From contig NC_057788.1 of NCBI RefSeq assembly GCF_014905175.1, positions 31,900,154 to 31,964,153 of the forward strand: DNA of 64,000 bases, written 5' to 3'. The notes under the pieces are model-generated. The model did not search any database. It saw only the letters and a list, made by a program, of their open reading frames with translations, and had not been told where the DNA came from. The stretch is from Aphidius gifuensis (Eukaryota > Arthropoda > Insecta > Hymenoptera > Braconidae). Made by a program: the position numbers and the translations under genes. This document shows, piece after piece, positions 26,471-37,341 of this stretch (the first letter of the stretch is position 1; every line of letters starts with the position of its first letter).

Positions 26471-29400
26471 ACTACTGTCCCGTGGGCTCTTCCTCCTTAT
26501 ACTTGCGGATTTGTTATTTTTTTCTTCCTCCTTTTTACCATCATGTGTGTGTATACATATACATAAATAGACTACTATCTTGTTTGACAATTTTTTTTTT
26601 ATTTTTTCTTTTTCAATAGATTTATTTATTTATTTATTTTTTATATATATGCGTTTTAACTTCACCCCTTACCTTTGAACTCTGGTGAGAACTGGACAAC
26701 TGACAAACTCTCAGATTAATACGCACTTTGATATTTTTACTACTTAAATTTTTAATTAATTGAAGATATTGAATTGTTTTTTATTTCAGAGCAGAGTTAA
26801 GATTTATACTTGAATAAATTAGTATTTGTAATTATCATTTGATCAAGATAAAATAAATTGAATATTTATTATTTATGTATAACAAAGTGTTGTATCAAGA
26901 TTATATTTGAAATTATATTATCAATTAATTTTTGCATATATTCGCAACTTAATATTTTTAGAACTAATATTATTTATTTATTTATAAATAAATTATTTTC
27001 AATCTGTGACCATCGAAATATTTTTATTGATCATCAACATGCAAAAATATTATATCCATGGAAATATTATATATCATTAAAAATTACGCAAGATATTCAG
27101 TATAAATTTGCAACGAATTTATAACCATCTACGAAATTCTATCTTTAATGACACTTGTGAAAGTTATTTTTTTATTTTTATTTCTTTTGACGATTAAATT
27201 TTGTTTCTGTGGTTGGATGAAAAAAAAAAAAAAATCTTATTTTTTGTGATCTCCATTTACTTCTCAACAAGGAGGATATAAAAATCCGCAATAAAAACAA
27301 AAGATGCAAAAAAAGAACAAATAAAAAACCATAAATAAATACCTTAAAAAATAAGGAAAAAATAAAATTTACTGAAAATATCAAAGATGACTTTAAAATA
27401 AAATACAGATATCAAATTAATTTAAAAAATAAAAAAAAAAAATCTCAATGATCCTTCGTGAGAATATATTTATATAGGAAAAATTTTTGAAGGAGGAAAA
27501 AAAAAAAATGAATAAAAAATATACTGGACCCAAAAAAAATAAAGATAATATTTATTTTTTTAAATTTTATAAAAAGGCAAAAACTGTCAAGTTGTTGTTT
27601 GGTCGAAAATTTGTATCTATAATGTCATTCGAAAATCAGTTATATCCTCAAAGTTGTGTGTCTCGAGCATTAAATTTCCTTGGTATCTTACTTGCCCTTA
27701 ATCCTCAACTTCAAACTGGCACTATATATATGTGATGGCCTCCAAGGATCTTTTATTATATTATTTATTTATGTTTTTTTTGCTTATATACTTGCATGCT
27801 CACCAATATATATATATACACGCGACGAGATTGCGTCGAATGAGTTTTCTAATTTACCTCCTCCGGGCAGAAGGCGCACCATAACCGATCTCCACTGCAG
27901 TGACCGTGCGTGGCGCCGATTTACCGGCAGATAAGACACACCAGAGAGAAAAACGGCTTATCGTCGATAGTTTCGAGACATACACCTCAGTTGTTGTCGT
28001 TTTTTAATTCTTTTATCTTTTATTTTTCCTTATTTTGATTTATTTTTTATTTTTTCCTAAACTCATGAATATACTGTATCAATTTTCTTATTTATTTTTT
28101 ATTTTTCACTTGTCAAGACACAATATCATGATAATCATAATGACTTTAAATTGAAATTTATATTTTCTTTTATCATCTCATCTCTGAGTGTATTTTTCTT
28201 ATAATTATCAACTGACAAGCACATATTTGCATTTATTTAAAATACAAAAATAATACACATAATTTAACATATTACACTTTGTTGTCGTTACAATCAACAA
28301 CTTTTATATCAAAAAATATTTAAAAAATTTTCAAAAAACAATCGTGTTTACATGCCGCCCTCATCAAAGGATCTTTGAGGAAAAAAAAAAGGATTTTTTA
28401 ATTTTTTTTTTTGATTAATAAAATGTACGCACCCTGCCGATATCAGGAACGAGTTATGATCGGTAGCTGGGATTTCTTGAGAAAATAAAAAAATAAAATG
28501 ACGCCCCATGGAATCGTCTCGCATGCTTGATCATAATTAATAACGCCGCATGGCAATATGCTGCACCAGTATATATTGTGTGTGTATACATATATATTTA
28601 ATGTACATACGCTCAAGGGGGGTAAAAAGTAAATGCTGCACTCACAAAACTGTCCGCGCGCGACAAGACTCCAGTACGCTCACAATTTGCCGCCGTTATA
28701 TTTTTTAAATAAAATATATTCCGTCAATTCGATGGGTTATCCTCTGCAGCTCTTACACAAGGATATGTCTTTTATATAACACAATTTTTTTTTTTTTTTT
28801 CAAATAAAAAAATATACTGCACTTGGGTCATTTTTCATTTTATCCAATCGCTTCCAGGCCCCTCATTTATCTTTATAAATATATTTTAAATTATCATTTT
28901 TTTTTAAATATTCTACTTCATCTGGTGTGTGTATATATATCATGAATATTTTCCGCTCTGTTTTGCTACATATATATTTTTTTTATTATTCATTTTTTCA
29001 AATGCGATTAAAGCGATATGTATTTTTTTTATTATTTTTTTAAATAGAAAACGATAAAGCCGCGTGCGCGCGCGTGCTACCTACTCGATTCGCAACATTA
29101 CGCATATAATATAAAACTAGATTTTAGATTGTCAATATTGTTGTTGTTGTTTTTTGTATTATTATTATTATTATTATTGCAATTGGATTGTGCTGTATAT
29201 AGAGCCAGCCAGGATATAATATTTCGTCTTAATCGCGTGCTTGTGACGATTTATCGACTTGTGCCACCTACCGCAAATATATACTAGAAAGTTTTTATAA
29301 TATATATTAAATTTGTGTCTGAACGCATGGAGAGTTTGTATTAATGAATCTTAAAAATCAAATCAAGCGAAACGAAATTAAACGAATTGATATCATCCCC

Positions 29401-30691
29401 CCGTTGCGCGAGTTGTATATTTTTTTTTAAATTTTATGTCAGTTGAATATATATATAGGTGTGCTTGCGTGTTATATCCGTGTATAAATATACATATAGA
29501 AGAATTGAATTTATGTAATTGCATTTAATACTTGTAATACCATTAAAGGTAATCATCTTACATGCGCATGGTAGCTCAGCTATTTATTTAAGCATTAATT
29601 TTGTAAAATATAAATTAAAATAAAAAAACTAATTTAGATATATATATTTAAATTAATTTTGGTATTATTGAATATTTAAATTAATCAAGGGTATATATGA
29701 AAAATTAATTGTATATTCATTTAATTAATCATCTTGTTTAAACAACAACAAGATAATTTTATTTTTTTAAAATATATTTATTTTTTAATCTTTTTTTTTT
29801 TTTTGTAAGTTGCCCGAAAAAAAAAGGTATAAAAACTTTTATTTTATCTGCTCGAAATAATCGTCAAGTATTTCTTTATAAAAAAAAAAAAAAAAAAAAA
29901 AAGAAGTCAGATTTTTTTTACTTTAGATATGTTTGTGGCTCAACACACTTTGGAAAATCCTCTTTTCCAAATGGATAACCCCGCGTGAGATGATGATGCC
30001 TCATCCCATCTCTCAGCAGGTAGAAAAATATATAAAAAGGTATTTTTTTATTTTTTTGTCCTATACGCATTATTATATGTTGAAGAATAAAAAAAGTCCT
30101 TCCTCACACAGGTGTATCTTACCCTGATCTTAAAGTTCCACACATCAACTAAATACTTGCTCAAAAATATATTTTTAACTCTCAAGATATAACCGTTTTT
30201 TTTTTTTTTTTGATTCGTTGTCCACTACGTCAGCCACCAATTTCTATATAGCTATAGATGTTGTGTATGGTGATGGTATAACATATAATATGTGAAGATG
30301 CGCCCAAGGGGAGGAGAAAAATAAAAAAAAAAAATAAAACGAAAAACCAAAAAGGAATTTATCCGTTTACGACCCATATACCATCCCTTTTTTAACGGGT
30401 CAGTTTAGATATACATTTAATGTAATATATTGCTATATATACAAAATAGCTAAAAAGATTAAAAATCAAAAATCAAATATTGCTGGATTTTTCATCGTGT
30501 GAAAAAAAAATATACCTATTTTCAAATGTATTTTATAACCGTAATAAAAAAATTTATTTTTCATAAAATTATCAAGTAGGTATATTTGTTGCATAAAAAC
30601 CTTTGAGAAAAATAAAATTATTTTAGACTATAAAGCTATATTGTAAATAAATGTAAATGCCAATGACTTATTATACACATCAAATATATTC
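26471..30691. other. Intergenic region with small G+C-rich islands
   Basis: No gene supported. CpG-bearing patches stand out at about 27820-27960 (GCGACGAG, GGCGCACC, GTGGCGCCGAT), 28640-28690 (CCGCGCGCGAC) and 29060-29100 (GCCGCGTGCGCGCGCG). They may be cis-regulatory elements of grh or remnants of older sequence. A poly(A) run of about two dozen bases lies near 29880-29902. Confidence 0.4.
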
Positions 30692-31531
30692 ATGTACACG
30701 GAAAAAAATTTACACGAAATTTCACTACGGTCCCACAGTATTCAAGAAACATCGGTCAACTAATACAATTTTTACATTAAATATTACGAAAAAAAACAAT
30801 GTTGTGATTAAAAAATTGCAACGGACCATAGCAATATTTGAGATTTCGATTTTTTACTTTGTATAAAATAAAAACTGCAACGTAACATGGAATCTTTACA
30901 AATTTAAATTCAAAAAATTATTATGCTTCTTTTCTAATACTACAATGTACCATAGTAATTTTTATAGGTTTTTATTTTTGCTTGAGCACAGCGTCGAACT
31001 TGCTGTGCATATTGTAGATTTTACAATAGTTATGTTAAAAAAATTCGAATGTCTCCATCTAAAAATTACAATGCACCATAGCAATTCTTTATCTACTACT
31101 TGCCGCGATGCTCGTTGTTACCGACTGCAGTATTCAAAAGCCTATGTTAATATGGGCTTAGCGAAAATTCTAATGGGCCATAGTAAAAAAATTAAATTAC
31201 TGCGCGGCCGTTATTCTGCGCATTGGAAATTCCAGATGATTTTTAGCTTCGTCTGCCTTTGTCGATAATCGATTCTTTCTATCAGACGTGCACAGACATG
31301 AAATAAATTTTAACGGCGAAATGTGTAATGTGTTTTATTCAAAGTCAGCCAGTGTTACTTTTATTGAAGTTATCAAGGGATTTTAAAAATATATTTTCTT
31401 TAATTTACAAGTGAAATTTTAATTTTATTTAAAAAAAAATATAAATAAAATATTCCGATAGAATACCGTAATATGATTGATAAAAAGTTAATAATACAGT
31501 TAACAATACAAAGAAAATAAAAAGTTATTAG

Positions 31532-31684
31532 GATGAACACTTTGATGCATATAAATTAATCGACTCAAATGATACTGAATTAGGTTTTATTCCACACCAC
31601 AAAATTATTGAGTATACATCAGTTATAACGTCAGAAATTTTAACATCTCAAGGTTTTTCTTTTATACCAAAAAGTTGGATGTAA
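31532..31684 (+). pseudogene. Short coding-like remnant (about 50 codons) inside the mobile element
   Basis: An open frame follows TTATTAG (which could be a splice acceptor) and runs 50 codons to TAA at 31682-31684. It has no ATG at its start but has balanced amino-acid composition unlike the surrounding poly-Lys/Ile frames: it begins DEHFDAYKLIDSNDTELGF and ends GFSFIPKSWM. It reads like the last exon of a protein. I do not recognise the family. It may be a piece of the parent element's protein or captured host sequence. Confidence 0.4.
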
Positions 31685-31781
31685 AAATATTATTATTATT
31701 ATAAATTATTCTATAATAAATTATCGTCTGAACGTTATCTGTGTATTTATTTAATTTTTATTCTATTATAGTTACCATGTA

Positions 31782-31832
31782 TTTACCCCGCACCGCCCCC
31801 TCCCGCTTGTGGGGGGGGCGGTGCGGGGTAAA
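31782..31832. repeat. Perfect 19-bp GC-rich hairpin
   Basis: The left arm TTTACCCCGCACCGCCCCC (31782-31800) is exactly complementary to 31814-31832. The 13-base loop TCCCGCTTGTGGG can itself add three C-G pairs. The right arm includes eight consecutive G. It is the strongest inverted repeat I found and lies in the middle of the mobile element, surrounded by nearly pure A/T. Confidence 0.95.
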
Positions 31833-32230
31833 AAATTTTTAACTATTGTAAAATTTGCTATTGCCTATTTTAATTTTTATTATGTTTCAAACAAATTTTT
31901 CGAGTGTACATATTTTTTTTTTAATTTTCTACATTGTAAAATTTACGATTTGTCTCATTAAATATTAATATTCACTTCTTTAAAATTTGCATCGTCAATT
32001 TCCAATATTTAGTATTGGCTTTGTACGTTTTCATATGGCTATTTTAAAAATTACTATGGTACAAGGGTAAAAGTCCAAATTGCCGTGAGGCGGCGCTCAT
32101 CGAGAAAAATTGCTATGGCCCATATCAAATTCTAATACATTTCCCCCACGTTTCCAGATTGCTGTGGGCCATCGTAAAAATCGCGGTGTTTTTTTAGTAA
32201 AAAAAAAAGAAAAAATCTATCCGTGTACAT

Positions 32231-34575
32231 AAAACAATTAATTTAATATATAACTCTAAAAAATTTAAATAATTTATACAAAAAAAAAAAAAAACAATTA
32301 TTCAAATGATGAATATATTTTTTTTAAATAATATGTAAATAAAAAATCAAGCTTTTTAAAATAACAATATATAAAAATATAAAATATTCCGGAAAGGGTA
32401 GTAATCAGAAAAATTATAATTAGTAATTATTGATAAACTTTTTTTGAAAGAAAAAAATGACAATTACACTGTTGATAAAACGACATGCAATTTAGCAATT
32501 GATAAAATTTTTTAAATGCTGTTTATAGCTCAAGAGGCGCCATGCAGTATTATTATATACTTGACCAATCCATTGCTGCAGCAACACGTTGGGCGCCATC
32601 GTTATAACTTGTAATTTTTTATTTTCATTCATCCTTGATCTGCATATAATATATGTTTATTTTTAATTTAACATGATACTCGAAATACACACGTAATTCT
32701 TTATATATTTTAATATTTGCAATGAGTCGCAGGTTATTATATCGATATCGAAGCATAATAATTACCGATACAATCAAATTTCAATACACAACAATAACAA
32801 TAATAATTGCAAGTAGAGATATATTTTTTTCGAAATAATTTATGGGTGGTTGAGATAGTTGGAGCAAATGAAAGAGCCAAAAATGTATACTGGTTGAGAA
32901 CCATAAATGTTTTGTGAGGATCCCGAAAAAGTCAGAGAGTCCAATGAACGGGTAGGCAATGTGCATTGAGCTCTTATATTCACGTATAAAATAAAATTCA
33001 ATTCTGTATTTGATTTTATATATAATAGCACATTTAATTTTCATGTATTTTAAAAAATATTATATTTATTAAAATATTAGAATAATTTAACAGATATTCA
33101 AATCAACTGATGACGTGATTGAATAACTCAAAAAAAAAAAAAAAAAAAAATTAATAGTCAAAAAAAAAAACACCTACAAGCTCAACGATGATTCATACAA
33201 TAGATAAATAAAATTTCAAAGAATAAAATTAAAATTAATCTATATCCCAAAAAAAACCAAGGATTAATTTTTTTTTTTTTTATGATTTAAAAAATTAAGT
33301 GTAATATTGTTAAACAGTAAATTTTTTTTTGAAATAATTTAATAAATTATTTTTCACACAGCAGATCAATGTCTTTTTTTTTTTTCATATTTTTTCGGTG
33401 ATTATCCTTTATATCTTTTGCTTCGTGCAAAACGCATTAGGCCACAAATATATTTATATTTTTTTATTTTCAAATTTATTTATTATTATTATTATTATAA
33501 TAATCTTTACTGGATGCTCATTTTTCACAAGTCCTCTTTTCTCTTTGCCACTCCTTTCTTCCCATCACCCTCAATCTCGCATGTATCCTTAATTTATTTT
33601 TTTTGTTGAATCTTTCATATTTAAACGAAATAAAAATATTATTATTAATGAAAAATTGATTTGTTTAATTGTCAACACATTGGAAAATACATCAAACAAT
33701 ATGTCAAAATGAAAAATATTAAATAAATAAAAACTGACCATGAAAAAATCCACTTTAGCATCGAATATAAAAATTCATTAAAGATCAAGCTTGTGAAAGT
33801 GGTCCATCATGAGGAACTTTAGCCTTCACGCACTCAGTCTTTCTCTGTTTATCATCTCTTTTTATTTTCTTTATCATCAAAATAATTTCTATCATCTTCT
33901 CAATATATATTTTTGTTATCCTTTATCTTGAACCTAGCTTTGCTTCTTCTCTCCCCCCACCACCACCACAAATTTATCCTGTATCAAGTGCAAGAAGGAT
34001 AAATCGTTGCCAAGGTAAAAAAAAAAAAAGATAAAAATTCCACAGGATCCAGCAATATACTCTCCAACACAACCCTCCCAAAAAACTTTCTCCCCACCAA
34101 AAAATATCTCAACATTTATCTCTCTCTCTTTCGTAATTTTTTTTTATTTTATTTTATTTTTTTTTCACCCACAATAATGTATTTCATCTTTCTTACTCTT
34201 GTACATTTTTATATTTGATTATTTTTATTATCTTCCTCTTCTTCTTCTTCTTCTTCTTCTTGATCATCATCATCATCATTGCGTCTTATGGTTTTGGTTT
34301 TATATATACAGAGGGGCTAAACTCTGATGGGCTACCTGAGTAAAAAAATAAAATAAAAAAAATATATTCTCTTAGCTCGCGGCTGACCGTTTACAATATT
34401 CTTTCGATATATCTATATATATATATGTGTGGTTTTTATTTAATGGTGGGAGTGTGTATTGGACATGTTAAGTTAGACAAGGATAATCTTATATATATTA
34501 TTTGGTGGGAGGTGATTTTAAGGTGTATCAATAAATGTATTTAATACATATACGCGTATAGCTATACATATTCAT

Positions 34576-34606
<31 letters not shown>

Positions 34607-36180
34607 TTGGAGTATATAGTCACATGCATGTATTGATATTGGAGTAATATAAGTTTTTTTTACATGTATTTGTTGTTTTTTTTTGTACCTCGTGTGTGAA
34701 TGCAATGAAAAAAAAAAAAAAAGACAGAGTTATTGGTGAGTAGGCGTATTGTTAAAATGAGATAGTCTGATAATTGGCATTGGTGTGGCATGGCTAAAAA
34801 GCTAAAAAGTGAGATAGAGTTTTGGAGATGAAAAAATAAAAATAAAAAAAATAAACAAGAGAGAGAGGAGGAGGAGGAGGAGGATAAAGAATAAGATGAA
34901 GAGGAATTAAAAGAGAATATATATTGTATATGAGAGACACAGTGAGGACATTGAGAGTTGGTTATCCACCAAGAAGAGAGGGGGAAAAAGGTGAGCTTGG
35001 ATGCTGGAAAGGCGGCCATGTTGTCTATCCCGATGAGAAGAGAACTCTGAGGTGCGCGCGACGAGGTTTCGCTTCTTCCTTCTTAAAAATATACAAAATA
35101 AATATTTTTAACAAGAAAAACGTTTTTTTTTATATATATATTTATTAATTTTTTATATAATAATTGTTTTTTTTTAATTATTATTTTATATATTTTAGAT
35201 TTTTTAATTTAAAAAGTGTTTTGGTTTTTTTTTATCACAAATATTTATACATTTGTTGAAGATTATTTTTCAAAATTCGGAGTGGAAATTTTTTAACACA
35301 TTTTAAATGTCTATTATTGGTTGAGTAATTACTTTTTTTAATTTCTAATTTGTCATATTGTTTATGATTATTGTGGTATATCGTGTAAGTGATTGAAAAA
35401 AAAAAAAAACTTGCCTTGTGTTTATTTTAAAAAAAATTATAAACATTTGTGAATTTGTGAATGAAAAAATATAATTTAAATGATAAATTGCGCTATTTTA
35501 TTGGTCAAAATAAATAATAAATAATAAACAATATTTGTTTATTTATTTTTTGACGTTTACTCATTTGACGAAAAAAAAAAAAAACAGTGAACAGTGGCAA
35601 ATAAATATTAAGGGTGATTAATAATTGGTGACAATAATCGCTGAAATGTGAGCCGGAAATAAATATTAATTTACGGTAGTTTGTAGTTTTTTTTTTTTTT
35701 TTTTTTTACCTTAATTTTTCATAATAAATAATTATTTACTCCAAAAGAGCGAAGAAAAAAAAATAAAGCTATTAACTTGCACACTTTTATAATAATTTTT
35801 TAAACTTTTTAAAAAACATAAAAATTTCCATACATAAATAAATTAAAAAGTTGCATGTTAAAAAGTGTTGATTAAATAATATATATATTTTATATTTTTG
35901 GCAAAATGATGCCGTTGCGCGACGCTCACCAATCGAAGACACCAAATGTGCCAACAAGCACCACGTAAGTATTGCACAATTTTAAAATTTGAGAAATTAA
36001 AAGAAAAAAAAAAATCAAATATTAACCGTGAGAAAAATAAACTTGAATATTTTTTTTTTCTCATTTCCTTCAATGCATGTAGGTATTATGTGTATTTTCT
36101 TTCAATTTTTGACTTTGACATTGTTGTGTGTGCATGTGTGTGAGTATCGAAATGAAGGAAAAAAAAAAAAAAAAAAAAAA
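32231..36180. other. Intergenic region upstream of grainyhead
   Basis: Contains simple repeats: a (CTT)n patch near 34235-34260, (TTTA)n at 34574-34608, GAGA/GAGG tracts at about 34858-34885, and poly(A) runs such as 36159-36182. A G+C-richer patch at about 34970-35080 includes GCCATGTTG at 35015-35023. No gene or RNA is supported. Confidence 0.45.
34574..34608. repeat. (TTTA)n microsatellite
   Basis: Nearly nine perfect ATTT/TTTA tetranucleotide units in a row. Confidence 0.85.
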
Positions 36181-36270
36181 AACGACAGGTATATAACTCG
36201 TCTGACAATAGTTTATACCGGGTCATAGTCGCATCAGGTGGATTAGCAGGTAGTCGCACGCACCTGGATG
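36181..36270 (+). promoter_or_regulatory. Cluster of CAGGTA/CAGGTG elements upstream of grainyhead
   Basis: Within 81 bases are CAGGTA (36186-36191), CAGGTG (36235-36240), CAGGTAG (36247-36253) and CACCTG (36261-36266). CAGGTAG is the known Zelda/TAGteam heptamer of early insect embryos, and CAGGTG is an E-box. The cluster lies about 1 kb upstream of the grh start codon. Function is inferred. Confidence 0.4.
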
Positions 36271-36733
36271 ATTCTTTTTAAAATAAACCCCTGAAAAATA
36301 TTATATATTTTCACCTCTATTGAAATTTATTTATCCATGGAGCAACAAATACACACAACATCACTCCTAACCTCACTCAAACTTGACTCAAAAATTAACT
36401 GATAAATTCATTTAAAGTTATTATAATAATAAATATATATAATCATTAATTATTTATAAAATCATTGACACAATTAATATTGACAGTTGTTGGTCTTTGT
36501 TGAGTATTCTCAACAAGTGTTTGAAAATAAATGTTGATTCATTTATATATTGTTAAAAATGTGATTGATTTTGTTTTTTCGTTTTTCAAGAAAAACTCGT
36601 GTTGTTATTGTTGTTTAAATATTTGTTAATTTGTACTGACCAAGAAATAAACAGCTCAATGAGTGAAGCAAAGTGAAGAATCTCGTGAGGGCGTTTGGCT
36701 ACTTGAAATACAAACGGAGGTGGTGGGTCCTTT

Positions 36734-36774
36734 GAGGAATCAGGTTAGACCGGCTGAACCTGATTCATCCTCTG
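36734..36774. promoter_or_regulatory. Inverted pair of Grainyhead-consensus sites
   Basis: GAATCAGGTT (36737-36746) and AACCTGATTC (36757-36766) form a perfect 10-base inverted repeat around a 10-base spacer, with GAGG and CCTC further out. Each arm contains TCAGGTT, which fits the published Grainyhead consensus WCHGGTT. The pair lies about 0.5 kb upstream of the grh ATG. Confidence 0.45.
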
Positions 36775-37075
36775 TCTTTTACCTCCACCATCAGACATAC
36801 AAACTCTTTTTTTTTTTTAAAATTAAACTTGTTGTTTTTTTTATTATTATTATATCCATATACTTCCGCATTTGTTTGCCAACATCAAATACACAAAACA
36901 AGATTGTTGTTGTATTTTAACTTACTCCAAAATCAACATCCAACAGCTGCTTCGTTACCCACATGTATTAACCCTAAATTCAACACTTGGTAAAATTTAT
37001 CTCCAAAATTAATCATCATTTTGTTTATATTGATTGTATTGATTATATTTTGTTTTCTTTTTTTTTTGTCAACAG

Positions 37076-37278
37076 ATAAAAGACTCAAACTTTTTGATGC
37101 CTCTCAAATGTGCCATAACATCAGCAAGCTGTGATAAAAATTTTTACAATTAATTTTTAATGATAATAATAATAATAATAATAATAATTGACTCAAGACT
37201 TTGTGGCATTTGAAGAAATTTAATTGAATAATCAATAAAACAATTGTTTATTATTAATAAATAAATAACAAAACAAAG
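37076..37278 (+). promoter_or_regulatory. 5' UTR of grainyhead with upstream ORF
   Basis: A strong polypyrimidine tract and CAACAG end at 37075, a likely acceptor, so 37076 probably begins the exon that contains the grh ATG. The leader holds an upstream ORF of 18 codons (37097-37153, starts MPLKCAITSA), which ends 125 bases before the main ATG, and an (ATA)n run at about 37161-37187. Confidence 0.5.
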
Positions 37279-37341
37279 ATGTCAATTTGCACAGAGGATA
37301 ACGATTCAACAGCAATTCACATGCAGGAGGCCATGTCACCG
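37279..37341 (+). CDS. grh: grainyhead coding exon 1
   Basis: 21 codons from ATG to CCG, then donor GTACGT. Phase 0. The start has ACAAAG before the ATG, an acceptable insect context, and stop codons lie upstream in frame. Confidence 0.75.

Larger units (their letters stand above)
30692..32230. mobile_element. Non-autonomous inverted-repeat (foldback/MITE-like) element
   Basis: The ends are an 11-base inverted repeat: ATGTACACGGA at 30692-30702 and TCCGTGTACAT at 32220-32230. Inside, a 17-base motif close to CAATGGRCCATAGYAAT recurs. It is direct at 30726-30742 (diverged), 30819-30835, 30943-30959, 31069-31085 and 31171-31187. It is inverted at 32050-32062, 32109-32123 and 32158-32174. Direct copies only on the left and inverted copies only on the right is the layout of subterminal transposase-binding repeats. 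The target duplication is unclear: TA next to CACGG at both ends is possible. No transposase is encoded; a small coding remnant and a GC hairpin sit in the middle. The superfamily is not assigned. Confidence 0.6.

Noticed and set aside
30945..31268. 107-codon open frame in the mobile element
   Set aside because: It runs across the repeated CCATAG motifs, has no domain-like composition and is best explained as chance within repeats.
34660..35019. 119-codon minus-strand frame
   Set aside because: Serine and phenylalanine runs come from GAGGAGG and poly-A simple sequence on the other strand.
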